Shown piece by piece: positions 16,778 through 24,784 of a stretch of 64,000 nt of DNA. The notes beneath the pieces were generated by a model, which did no database searches, was not told the origin of the DNA, and was given only the letters and a program-made list of their open reading frames with translations. The translations under genes were made by a program, and so were the position numbers. Origin of the DNA: Fervidicola ferrireducens (GTDB lineage: Bacteria > Bacillota > Thermosediminibacteria > Thermosediminibacterales > Thermosediminibacteraceae); the NCBI RefSeq assembly GCF_001562425.1, contig NZ_LOED01000004.1, positions 1-64,000 of the forward strand, read 5' to 3'. Every line of letters starts with the position of its first letter. Positions within the stretch are counted from its first letter, which is position 1.

Positions 16778-17209
16778 TTATTTTTTATTTTTTATAGTCT
16801 TGTACATTTTAACAATAGTGCCTTTTCCAGGTGTGGATTCGACTTCTACTCTATCCATAAAATTCTCCATTATGGTAAATCCCATCCCTGATCTATCGAG
16901 TTCTGGTTTTGATGTCCACAGCGGCTGCCTTGCCTTCTCAATGTCTTCAATGCCTTTTCCCCAATCTTGCACCCATATTTCAATTTCATTTTCACGAAGA
17001 ATGGCTTTTATCCTGATTGTGCCCAAGTTATTCTCATAGCCGTGAATTATACAATTAGTCACGGCTTCGGATACAGCCGTCTTTATGTCAGCCAGCTCGT
17101 CCAGGGTAGGGTTTAACTGCGAAGCAAAAGCAGCCACTACTACTCTTGCGAAAGCTTCATTCTGCGATTTACTTAAAAAATCAATCGTCATTTCGTTTAA
17201 AATTTCCAT
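16778..17209 (-). CDS. spoIIAB: Anti-sigma F factor, serine kinase SpoIIAB
   Basis: SpoIIAB binds and inhibits sigma-F and phosphorylates SpoIIAA. The 143-aa GHKL ATPase shows the N box ([14 protein letters not shown]), the G1 box ([10 protein letters not shown]) and the G2 box ([12 protein letters not shown]). The length equals that of the B. subtilis protein. It lies between spoIIAA and sigF with 11 and 20 nt gaps. Confidence 0.97.
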   Translation of the reverse strand: MEILNEMTIDFLSKSQNEAFARVVVAAFASQLNPTLDELADIKTAVSEAVTNCIIHGYENNLGTIRIKAILRENEIEIWVQDWGKGIEDIEKARQPLWTSKPELDRSGMGFTIMENFMDRVEVESTPGKGTIVKMYKTIKNKK

Positions 17210-17220
17210 ATAATCACTCC

Positions 17221-17556
17221 CTACATTTTTTCACTAGCTTCTATTTCATCGTTGTAGCAAGGGATTATATTGAAAAGACCCGAAATCTCAAAAATTCGCC
17301 TTACTTGTTTACCTAAGTTTACTGCACCCACTTTACCCCCAATTTTTTGAAAGGATTTATATCTTCCTATTAACATCCCTACCCCGGAACTATCCATAAA
17401 ATTTACATGCTTGAAGTTAAATAATATCTTTTTAAAAGTCTGTCGCATTAAATATTCATCCAGCTTTTCGTTTACTATCCGCGCCATATGATGGTCCAGT
17501 TCTCCCTTTAAATTTACAATTAAAATGTCGTTATAAACTTTAAAAGTTACCCCCAT
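17221..17556 (-). CDS. spoIIAA: Anti-anti-sigma factor SpoIIAA
   Basis: SpoIIAA is a STAS-domain protein that, when unphosphorylated, frees sigma-F from SpoIIAB. The 111-aa protein has the phosphorylation loop [15 protein letters not shown] with the conserved Ser, and the SpoIIE phosphatase would reactivate it. It is the first gene of the spoIIA operon behind a sigma-H-like promoter. Confidence 0.96.
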   Translation of the reverse strand: MGVTFKVYNDILIVNLKGELDHHMARIVNEKLDEYLMRQTFKKILFNFKHVNFMDSSGVGMLIGRYKSFQKIGGKVGAVNLGKQVRRIFEISGLFNIIPCYNDEIEASEKM

Positions 17557-17603
17557 TTAGTTCCATACCCCCACAATATAAGTTGCATCGGGAACAAGTA
17601 TAA

Positions 17604-17630
17604 TTTCTACAAATTTTAGGAAATTCCTGC
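17604..17630 (-). promoter_or_regulatory. Sigma-H-type promoter of the spoIIA operon
   Basis: On the minus strand -35 GCAGGAATT (17622-17630) fits RNAGGAWWW fully. After 11 nt, GTAGAAA (17604-17610) matches RNNGAAT except at the last base. It lies about 50 nt upstream of the spoIIAA start. The spoIIA operon is a known sigma-H target in Bacillus, which supports the call. Confidence 0.65.
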
Positions 17631-17640
17631 TAAAAATAAA

Positions 17641-17660
17641 AAAACGCACGAAGTGCGTTT
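17641..17660 (-). terminator. Intrinsic terminator after dacF
   Basis: AAACGCAC/GTGCGTTT with a TTC-type triloop, followed by TTTTTTATTTTTA on the minus strand. The stem includes the end of dacF coding sequence (stop at 17659) and isolates dacF from the spoIIA promoter. Confidence 0.85.
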
Positions 17661-18834
17661 AAAAATCGAACAAGTTCCCGATAAGTTTTCTGAATATATA
17701 AAATAAACCTGCCTTTTCGATTCCCTCCGAAGTCACTAGATCTACTTCTCCTACGACTTTACCGTCTTTTTCCGCGATTAATTTTCCTATCCTCTGTCCC
17801 GCTGAAAGGGGAGCTTTCAATCTATCCGGTATTTCCAATTTGGTACCAATAGCATTCTCTTTGCCTCTTTCAACCAATATATTGAGGTCGCGAGACGCTA
17901 TAATATCTACCTGTTTTTTTATTCCTTTTTCCACCGGTAACTGGACTAAAACTTCATTCTTTTTTGCAACTTGTATCGAATCGTATTTTCCAAAACCATA
18001 ATCTAAAAGCTTCTTGGTGTCTTCAAAGCGATCATTTGAAGTAGGCGAATTTAACACAACCGATATCAACCGCAAATTCCCTCGTTTGGCCGTCCCGGCG
18101 AAACAATATCCGGCCTTTGCGTGAAAACCAGTTTTTAAACCATCTAATCCTTCATATTTCCCCAGGAGCTTATTAGTATTCGCCAGCATTGTAGGCTCGC
18201 GTTTTTTATCGGTATGTTCTAAATAGTCGACCCATACAGTAGACCATTCAAAGAATTTCGGATACTTGACTAGCTCCCTGCTCATTATAGCAATATCATA
18301 AGCGGTAGAATAATTATTGGGATCTGGTAAGCCGTGGGGGTTGGAAAAATGTGTGTTATTCATTCCAAGAGACTTTGCCTTTTCGTTCATTAACTTTACA
18401 AATCCTTCCACACTTCCTCCTATATATTCGGCCACGGCAACCGACGCATCATTGGCCGAGGCTATTGTTATACATTTCATCAAACTTTCCAGCGTCTGCT
18501 CTTCACCCGGTCCCAAAAAGACCTGACTGCCGCCGGTTTTCCACACCCTTTCGCTTATTTTGACCTTATCTTTAAGGTTTGCTTTTCCCTGAGCTATGGC
18601 ATCAAAAGCCACAAGGAGAGTCATTATTTTTGTAATGCTCGCCGGCTCCATCCTCTCATGGGCGTTCTTTTCATACAACACAGTACCGCTTTGCGCGTCT
18701 ATCAGCACCGCCGAAGAAGATTTGATATCAGGATAAGGCTGGGCATACAAATTCGCGTTGTTGGCAATTGAAAAAATTAATATTAAAAAGCATAATATAG
18801 CCCTTTTCCTTTTATTATTTAAACTCGACATCAT
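17659..18834 (-). CDS. dacF: D-alanyl-D-alanine carboxypeptidase (DacF-like, S11)
   Basis: This exported low-molecular-weight PBP trims peptidoglycan stem peptides. In spore formers DacF acts in the forespore and tunes cortex cross-linking. The 391-aa protein has a signal peptide (about 1-31, ending NLYA), catalytic Ser66 in the SITK motif, the SAN motif in ITIASANDAS and KTG in DGLKTGFHA. A PBP5-type C-terminal domain and an amphipathic tail ending LFYIFRKLIGNLF follow. Its position directly before spoIIA matches Bacillus dacF. The name rests on that synteny. Confidence 0.9.
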   Translation of the reverse strand: MMSSLNNKRKRAILCFLILIFSIANNANLYAQPYPDIKSSSAVLIDAQSGTVLYEKNAHERMEPASITKIMTLLVAFDAIAQGKANLKDKVKISERVWKTGGSQVFLGPGEEQTLESLMKCITIASANDASVAVAEYIGGSVEGFVKLMNEKAKSLGMNNTHFSNPHGLPDPNNYSTAYDIAIMSRELVKYPKFFEWSTVWVDYLEHTDKKREPTMLANTNKLLGKYEGLDGLKTGFHAKAGYCFAGTAKRGNLRLISVVLNSPTSNDRFEDTKKLLDYGFGKYDSIQVAKKNEVLVQLPVEKGIKKQVDIIASRDLNILVERGKENAIGTKLEIPDRLKAPLSAGQRIGKLIAEKDGKVVGEVDLVTSEGIEKAGLFYIFRKLIGNLFDF

Positions 18835-18841
18835 AAAAAGC

Positions 18842-18879
18842 TTCCTCCCTTCGGTTATATGTTATCCCTCAGGGAGGAA
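18842..18879 (-). promoter_or_regulatory. Hairpin covering the dacF Shine-Dalgarno
   Basis: The leader contains TTCCTCCCT (minus strand, 18871-18879) that is perfectly complementary to AGGGAGGAA (18842-18850), the dacF ribosome-binding site, across a 20-nt loop. This 9-bp pairing could block translation until disrupted. The pairing is visible; the regulatory role is inference. Confidence 0.45.
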
Positions 18880-18889
18880 TGTTATTCAG

Positions 18890-19777
18890 TTAAGCTCTGG
18901 GGTGTGTTTTATCATATACTTCTTTTATGCGGGTTTTTGTCAAATGTGTATAAATCTGGGTTGTAGATATATCCGCGTGACCTAACATTTCCTGAACCGC
19001 TCTTAAATCTGCGCCGTTTTCAATAAGGTGGGTTGCGAACGAATGTCGAAGGGTATGAGGAGTTATTTCTTTATTGATTCCAGCCATTCGAGCGTATTTT
19101 TTTATTATTTTCCAAAAACCTTGTCTAGTTAACGCTTTGCCCAAATGGTTCACGAAAAGAATATCGGTATTTTTGTCCTTTATCAGAAGCCTTCTCACGT
19201 TATTAACATATTCTTTCAAGTAGGTTACAGCAAAGGATCCTATTGGAACTATTCTTTCTTTTGAACCTTTACCGGTACAACGCAAAAACCCCATATCCAG
19301 ATTAATGTCTTCTGTAGTCAATGAGATTAATTCCGAGACTCTTATGCCAGTAGAATATAACAATTCCAGCATCGTTTTATCCCTAAATCCAAGCGGATCC
19401 CTGATATCCGGTTGGTCTAAAAGTCTTTCAACCTCTTCTACTGTTAAAACTCTTGGAAGTTTTTTTTCCAGTTTTGGAGTATCCAAGTTAATAGTAGGGT
19501 CTTCGTCTATATAACGTTCACGCATAAGAAAATGATAAAACGATTTTATTGCTGCGCAAGCCCGCGAGATGCTGCTGCTGGCCTTTCCGCTTTTTTGCAT
19601 GAGCAAAAGGTAAGAAATTATCGTCGTTTTTGATGTGAACTTAAAATCTGTGATATTTTGCGATTTTAAGAAACGCAGATAGTTTTGTAAATCTCTGTGA
19701 TATGATTCAATAGTATTGGGCGCAAGGCCTTTTTCAACACTTATAAAATTTAAAAATTGCCTTATCATTTCTTCCAT
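18890..19777 (-). CDS. xerD: Site-specific tyrosine recombinase XerD
   Basis: XerD acts with its partner on dif sites to resolve chromosome dimers. The product of about 295 aa has the N-terminal SAM-like domain (FLNFISVEKGLAPNTIESYHRDL) and the catalytic set: Arg in STGIRVSELISL, a Lys in the beta hairpin, HTLRHSFATHL, LGHADIS and the Tyr in TQIYTHLT. The frame is open to 19804, but ATG codons at 19777-19780 just behind GGTGAT give the usual XerD length. The gene lies between spoIIM and dacF. Confidence 0.92.
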   Translation of the reverse strand: MEEMIRQFLNFISVEKGLAPNTIESYHRDLQNYLRFLKSQNITDFKFTSKTTIISYLLLMQKSGKASSSISRACAAIKSFYHFLMRERYIDEDPTINLDTPKLEKKLPRVLTVEEVERLLDQPDIRDPLGFRDKTMLELLYSTGIRVSELISLTTEDINLDMGFLRCTGKGSKERIVPIGSFAVTYLKEYVNNVRRLLIKDKNTDILFVNHLGKALTRQGFWKIIKKYARMAGINKEITPHTLRHSFATHLIENGADLRAVQEMLGHADISTTQIYTHLTKTRIKEVYDKTHPRA

Positions 19778-19823
19778 CATTATCACCAGTATAATAAATT
19801 CCATAAAAAAATTGATTTCCCTT

Positions 19824-20450
19824 TTAGATGTACGTTGAAAAAAGTTTAATAAATACCGGAGAAATATACCCTTCTATTAAACCCGCCAGGATTAGAAATA
19901 AGCAAAATCCCAAATTCAATAGCACATAACTTGCAGTCATATTCAAATATTCTCTTTTATCCATCCTCTTCCTATTTTTGATTACTGCAGCTGCAAAACA
20001 AATTCCTGTAACTCCAATGGAAAGGATCACCGGTATTATAATGATATTCTGAGGAAGTATTGAAAATGCAGCAAAAATGCACCCTTTAATTCCGAATTCA
20101 GATGCTAAGAATCCTACTGTAAAACCTAAAATATACCCCCTGAAAAAGATGACTGCGGGTATTAATGGAAAGCTTATAACAAAGAGGCCGGCGAGGCTTA
20201 TAACAAGAGCCGTCTTGAGGTTGTTGAGAACCGATGTATAAAATACTACTGAAGAATCTATATTTACATTCCTCACGTTAGAAAAAAATAATTCAACATA
20301 ATTTAGAAGTTCCTGCTTTTGTGCATCCGAAAGCAATCCCACAGAAAAGCTCCCTAAAACGATGCCCGATACCAGTATAAGGACTACTAGCAAGTAATAG
20401 CCTATATTCTGTTTCATATAATTTGCTATTTTTAAAATAAAGTAATTCAA
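19824..20450 (-). CDS. spoIIM: Stage II sporulation protein M
   Basis: SpoIIM is a membrane component of the SpoIID-SpoIIM-SpoIIP engulfment machine, made under sigma-E control. The 208-aa protein has about five membrane segments, starting with YYLLVVLILVSGIVLGSF and ending with YVLLNLGFCLFLILAGLIEG, the typical pattern, including the EGYISP-type C-terminus. spoIIM next to xerD is conserved in several spore formers. Confidence 0.93.
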   Translation of the reverse strand: MNYFILKIANYMKQNIGYYLLVVLILVSGIVLGSFSVGLLSDAQKQELLNYVELFFSNVRNVNIDSSVVFYTSVLNNLKTALVISLAGLFVISFPLIPAVIFFRGYILGFTVGFLASEFGIKGCIFAAFSILPQNIIIIPVILSIGVTGICFAAAVIKNRKRMDKREYLNMTASYVLLNLGFCLFLILAGLIEGYISPVFIKLFSTYI

Positions 20451-20513
20451 AGAATATCTCCTCCCCGTCCACCTATAAAATATTATGCCGGGAGGAGTAT
20501 CAATATAACTTGC

Positions 20514-21686
20514 TCACGATATTATCTTTCCATAAATGCCCCCTCCGCCCGCTTTCAGCTTCAAAGTCCCGGCCCTCGCTGCAATTATTTTTTCTGCAAT
20601 CGCAGTGCCTACTTCACCTTTCAGTTCCTCAAAAGTGGCGTAGTGCATTACATTAATTTCGCTGCCAAAAGCTTTTATCAACCTTTCTGCCGTTTTCTTC
20701 CCAATACCTGGAATGAATTTGAGGGGCACGTTGTAATAATACGGCGGTCGCCCTTGAGGATGCACAGTTTCTTTAAAATCGGCAATCAATGTAATCCTAT
20801 CTAATACTCCTATTATTACTTTATCGCTCGAACAACGAGGACAACTCATAACGGGTGGTTCTGCATCTGCTATATAGTTACAAAAAAGGCAGAAAGTCCT
20901 GTGATATTTACCCAACCTTGGATCTAATCCGTAGTTGGCAATTATCTCATTGTTCGGAGTTCTTCCTCCAATGGCTTCAAACAAGCTTTCAAAATCCGGG
21001 TTGTTGAGCTTAATTTTATTATATTCTCTTCCAATGTTATCTAAGGAATGGGCATCGGAATTCGTTACGAACTTTTTTGCGGATAATTCTCTTATTCTGT
21101 CTGCCAAATCCGAATCGGCGCTCAAACCCAATTCTACCGTGGATATTTCATCGAAATGTTCTTCAAAAGCTGATGAAATCCTATCGTAACAACTCCCATA
21201 AAAACTTTTAAAAGGGGTAAATACGTGAGCAGGTACAAGTTTTCCTCCTAAATTTCTTACTATATATAGCAGTTCACGTGCATTCAACGACGCTCTTTGA
21301 GAACTAAGGTAGATATTTGTTATGTATTTTTGTAATATATTCGAAAATTCCTCCATCTGTTTAAAACCTGGGAAATACGCTACACTGTGAGCAACGCCTT
21401 TTTCCTCCTGCGTCTCTATTTCTGCCCCTAGAATCACTGTCAACTTACCATGATAGGATAAACCGCCTTTCGATAATTCTTCCAATTCTCCCGATTTAAT
21501 CTTTTCTTCTATTTCGTTGAGGACAAAAGGCGATGCGCAGTCGACCAGTCCGATGATGTTTATGCCTTTAACATCGATGCATGTTTTTAAGATAGCATCT
21601 AAAGTCAGCTGACGAGAAGCAGCCACCTTTACGGGTCTATTGCAGGATTGACCTATATGTATGTGCAAATCTGCGAAATATTCCAT
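20514..21686 (-). CDS. Endonuclease Q-like PHP family protein
   Basis: This is a PHP-domain nuclease of the EndoQ type (TIGR00375), implicated in cleavage 5' of deaminated bases in DNA. The 390-aa protein has the PHP metal motif DLHIHIGQ at residues 6-13 and later His/Asp ligands (PAHVFTPF, TNSDAHSLD). It carries a zinc ribbon CLFCNYI...SCPRC and a C-terminal helix-hairpin-helix-like segment FIPGIGKKTAERLIKAFG. It abuts the NUDIX gene with no gap, so the two are co-transcribed. Confidence 0.9.
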   Translation of the reverse strand: MEYFADLHIHIGQSCNRPVKVAASRQLTLDAILKTCIDVKGINIIGLVDCASPFVLNEIEEKIKSGELEELSKGGLSYHGKLTVILGAEIETQEEKGVAHSVAYFPGFKQMEEFSNILQKYITNIYLSSQRASLNARELLYIVRNLGGKLVPAHVFTPFKSFYGSCYDRISSAFEEHFDEISTVELGLSADSDLADRIRELSAKKFVTNSDAHSLDNIGREYNKIKLNNPDFESLFEAIGGRTPNNEIIANYGLDPRLGKYHRTFCLFCNYIADAEPPVMSCPRCSSDKVIIGVLDRITLIADFKETVHPQGRPPYYYNVPLKFIPGIGKKTAERLIKAFGSEINVMHYATFEELKGEVGTAIAEKIIAARAGTLKLKAGGGGIYGKIIS

Positions 21687-22229
21687 TTAGAATTCCCCTT
21701 GCAAAAACATTTGGGACACTAAAAGTCCCACCATCGTTTTCGCATCTTTTATTTCTCCATTTTTAACCATATCCATAGCCTTCTCTATGGGTATTTTCTC
21801 TTTTTTTATGAATTCATCTTCATCGGCTTTGCTTTCGGCTTCCTCGAGTCCAAATGCTAAAAAGAGGGACATCTTCTCGTTTGAAAAACCAGGAGTGGTA
21901 TAAAAGTCCATTATATGTATCAATTTTTTGGCTTTATAGCCCGTTTCTTCCAATAGCTCTCTTTGAGCGCAAATGTTAACATCTTCATTTACTTCGAGTT
22001 TGCCTGCCGGTATTTCTAAGAGCATTTCCTCCACCGGTTTTCGGTATTGTCGAACCATTATTACGTTTTTATCCTCATCTATAGGGACAATTGCAACCGC
22101 TCCCGGATGTTCAACTATTTCCCGCGTTGAAAATTTGCCATCAGGAAGTTTAACTTCGTCCAATCTTAATTTCAATATCTTACCTGAAAAAATATATTTC
22201 GTATTGATTGTAGCTTCGAAAAAATCCAC
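21687..22229 (-). CDS. nudF: NUDIX hydrolase, ADP-ribose pyrophosphatase type
   Basis: It hydrolyses ADP-ribose-like nucleoside diphosphate sugars. The 180-aa protein has a complete Nudix box from GKLEVNE through RELLEETGY and the usual downstream FYTTPGFSNE motif of ADP-ribose pyrophosphatases. It overlaps the 3' end of the DUF3866 gene by 58 nt, an unusually long overlap for this gene-dense strand, with both frames well supported. Confidence 0.92.
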   Translation of the reverse strand: MDFFEATINTKYIFSGKILKLRLDEVKLPDGKFSTREIVEHPGAVAIVPIDEDKNVIMVRQYRKPVEEMLLEIPAGKLEVNEDVNICAQRELLEETGYKAKKLIHIMDFYTTPGFSNEKMSLFLAFGLEEAESKADEDEFIKKEKIPIEKAMDMVKNGEIKDAKTMVGLLVSQMFLQGEF

Positions 22230-23320
22230 TGCCTCCAGCCCCCTCCCTTATTCATGACGAGTTTGGATGCAAAATTACCGGCGGCACTTGCCGCCAAGAA
22301 AAATTCACTGTCCTGTTCAAAATCTCTCCCCATAGTCTCAAGCTCGATGCCTAACGATTTTAAAACACTTATGCCTTCAATGCCGTCTTCAATTACTATA
22401 CGGTGTTTTCGGTGAATCCCGCAACTTTTCAGCTGATTCATTACCTCATCGAGTTTTTCTTTTTCCATCTTTGGGATTACTACAAAAGCTTTCTTTAAAG
22501 CAATTTCCCGAAGCGATGTAATCGTATGATGGCTCACTCCGTAATGCCTCTTTCTTTTGTCTTCGAAACTTATTCGTGGTATTACCACAGCGATTCCATT
22601 AAGTATATTGACCGCATTGACTATTTCTCCTTGTTCCAGGCCTGTATGACCGTATTTTGTACCGGTTCCGACTATGCCGGGCCCCATCGTAACTACTGCC
22701 ACGTCGCATCCAGAAGCTTTTGCCGATAATAAACCCGAATAAATATTCACTGTTTCCAGGTCACCTCCGAAGGCGTGTCCGGTGGTAACGGTCAAATCTA
22801 TGAGCTTTTTTTCTTTCAATTCCCTTACAATGCGGCTCAAAAAAAGAGGGAGGGCCCCCCCATCGGTCATCACATATGCTACCTTAAGGTTTTTAGAATT
22901 TTTCTTTATTCCTGCACAAGCTGGAGCCAACATGCTGTGGAGCGTTCCCACTACCACCGGCATACCTGAAAGCGATACGGTGTTTGACAGTTTTTCAGCC
23001 AAAGGATTGGTGCTTTCTTCTGCACTCCAAGTTTTTATTTGAAAGGGGGTGTACCTTAGCTTCATTATATGGCCTTTTTTTTCGATATCAAGATTTTCGA
23101 CCGAGCAATTATAAATGACGAAATGATAACCTCCGCTTCCGAGGTTTAAAAAAACTGCCGTAGTATTTAGTACTACTTCATCGCCTTTTTTGCAATAGCC
23201 TGTGAGCACCGTATAATTTATTGCCTTATTTTTTTCACCCTCCACCTCAACCAAAAGTTCTTGTAGTCCCGCTTGTTCCTCTAAAACTTCTAAAACCTTT
23301 CCCTTCCTTAATCTTATCAT
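22172..23320 (-). CDS. DUF3866 family protein
   Basis: A 382-aa soluble protein of the DUF3866 family, widespread in Firmicutes and Actinobacteria, usually beside nudF and xerD-like genes. Visible conserved segments are FNLGSGGYHFVIYN-like near residue 60, YVMTDGGALPLFLSR, TTGHAFGGDLETVNIYSGL and VVTMGPGIVGTGTKYGHTG. The fold looks like a mixed alpha/beta enzyme, but no catalytic reaction is known to me. It is the second gene after the MraY-like membrane enzyme. Confidence 0.88.
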   Translation of the reverse strand: MIRLRKGKVLEVLEEQAGLQELLVEVEGEKNKAINYTVLTGYCKKGDEVVLNTTAVFLNLGSGGYHFVIYNCSVENLDIEKKGHIMKLRYTPFQIKTWSAEESTNPLAEKLSNTVSLSGMPVVVGTLHSMLAPACAGIKKNSKNLKVAYVMTDGGALPLFLSRIVRELKEKKLIDLTVTTGHAFGGDLETVNIYSGLLSAKASGCDVAVVTMGPGIVGTGTKYGHTGLEQGEIVNAVNILNGIAVVIPRISFEDKRKRHYGVSHHTITSLREIALKKAFVVIPKMEKEKLDEVMNQLKSCGIHRKHRIVIEDGIEGISVLKSLGIELETMGRDFEQDSEFFLAASAAGNFASKLVMNKGGGWRQWIFSKLQSIRNIFFQVRY

Positions 23321-23339
23321 ATAATTTCCCCTTAATAAA

Positions 23340-24131
23340 TCATAAAGTTTTTTTCCTAAACGAAATTATCCTTTCTAAAATCTCGCTGATTGAATAGAAT
23401 TCTGCAACGAGGTGTATTCCAATCAAAAAAGACAATACTCCTATCTTTACGTAAAAAGAACTCCCCCATGATATCATCATTCCGAGGCATATACCTAACA
23501 CATTAGACCCTACATCTCCCATCATCAATAATTCTCTGGAGTCATAAAACAAAAAGACCAAAACCGATGCAACAAGCGGCATAAAATAATATATTAAATT
23601 AGTGGAGCCTTCGTGTAGAAAATATAAAAACATTAAAGCTATAGAAAACAAGAAAAACCTACAGGCTCTGCCGGGTCTCAAATCCATCAGGTTTAATAAA
23701 TTAGTGGAAAGAGCAATAATTAACGTATCAATAAATATCTCTGGCCAAAATTCGTTTTTTTTCATGGATAAAAAACAGGCTATACTCAACCCCATTATAG
23801 CCTTTACGTTTCCGGTCGTTATCTTACCTCGTAATAGTTCAGAAAAATGTCCCTTTAAACCTTTGACTGCGTTGGTTCCGTATATATCGTCCAGCAAACC
23901 CGAAAAACCTATGCATGCGGCAGATAACATTGTGTATTCGAGAAAATCCGTATCGTCCCAGTAAAAAGCCGAGTAAACGTTCATCAGGATCAATATGATG
24001 ACAAAAACCACTCCGCCAGCAGTAATTATTTCCTTATTCCTGTAATTTACTTTTTTGACTGCACGCTCCCACGTGCGAAAATTCTCAAGAAAAACTATAG
24101 TCGTTATCAATGACAAAAAGGTCAATGCCAA
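23340..24131 (-). CDS. MraY/WecA-like membrane glycosyl-1-phosphate transferase relative
   Basis: A 263-aa polytopic membrane protein with partial MraY/GT4 features: GFSGLLDDIYG (the DD metal pair), NLLNLMDLRPGRACR and LLMMGDVGSNVLG. It is shorter than true MraY (about 320 aa), so it is probably a divergent member of unknown substrate rather than the peptidoglycan enzyme. The TTG start at 24131 follows GAGGTG with good spacing. It sits beside SteA/SteB genes, as seen in other Gram-positive genomes, which hints at envelope or division work. Confidence 0.75.
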   Translation of the reverse strand: MALTFLSLITTIVFLENFRTWERAVKKVNYRNKEIITAGGVVFVIILILMNVYSAFYWDDTDFLEYTMLSAACIGFSGLLDDIYGTNAVKGLKGHFSELLRGKITTGNVKAIMGLSIACFLSMKKNEFWPEIFIDTLIIALSTNLLNLMDLRPGRACRFFLFSIALMFLYFLHEGSTNLIYYFMPLVASVLVFLFYDSRELLMMGDVGSNVLGICLGMMISWGSSFYVKIGVLSFLIGIHLVAEFYSISEILERIISFRKKTL

Positions 24132-24142
24132 AGTTAAACACC

Positions 24143-24772
24143 TCAGGAATTATTTATTAACCAGACTATCAATCTGTATTTTCCAATTATTGTGTCTATG
24201 TTATCGATATAAAGCAATTTTTTACCGGTTGTTATGTCCAATCGCGGTAAATTAGAAGTTTGGACAATGGCAACGGGCTTTATATCACTTATTCTTTTTG
24301 CTATAGAATTGGGATTTAAATTTTCGTCAGTCCTTACGATTACAACAAAGTCATGAAAATTTATCGTTTCAGCTTCTCCTTCTTTTTCATAATCGTTTAA
24401 AACTGTGGTGTTCTGCACAATAGCTCCTGCATCTTCAAGGCACTTTATGACTTCCGTTAGGTCGCCTTTATTTCCAAGTTGTAGTATAGTTCCTTTCTTT
24501 CCTTCAAGACTTCCTTTTAGTAATGTTTCAAAATTTTGTTCCAGAAATTCATAATCTTTGTTTTGCTTTTCGATAAGCGACTTTAACTGTTTATCCTTCA
24601 TCCTGTTACTTTCTTTCATGATATTGTAACTCTTTTCTAGCTGATCTATTATTGCTTTTTGCTGCTTTATCAACAGTTTATCGCTATTGGCTGTAAAACC
24701 CACTGCTATACCTATACCCAGAGAAATAAATACTGCAATCAGCAGTATGGTTACGTGTTTGAAATTGTACAA
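24143..24772 (-). CDS. SteB/MctB-like (copper transporter family) protein
   Basis: A 209-aa protein with one N-terminal membrane segment (VTILLIAVFISLGIGIAVGF) followed by a coiled coil (about 35-85) and an external alpha/beta domain. It matches the PF11382-type family annotated as copper transporter MctB; the corynebacterial SteB belongs to this family. Directly downstream of a SteA gene, it most likely acts with SteA in cell-envelope or division control. Copper transport is not supported by any visible metal motif. Confidence 0.75.
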   Translation of the reverse strand: MYNFKHVTILLIAVFISLGIGIAVGFTANSDKLLIKQQKAIIDQLEKSYNIMKESNRMKDKQLKSLIEKQNKDYEFLEQNFETLLKGSLEGKKGTILQLGNKGDLTEVIKCLEDAGAIVQNTTVLNDYEKEGEAETINFHDFVVIVRTDENLNPNSIAKRISDIKPVAIVQTSNLPRLDITTGKKLLYIDNIDTIIGKYRLIVWLINNS

Positions 24773-24784
24773 AGAGAATCACCT

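Noticed and set aside
23340-24131. Calling the membrane enzyme MraY
   Set aside because: It is about 60 residues shorter than MraY, lacks several MraY motifs and is outside a mur cluster.
24143-24772. Annotating the SteB-like protein as a copper transporter
   Set aside because: No copper-binding motif or multiple transmembrane helices; context with SteA points to the envelope.
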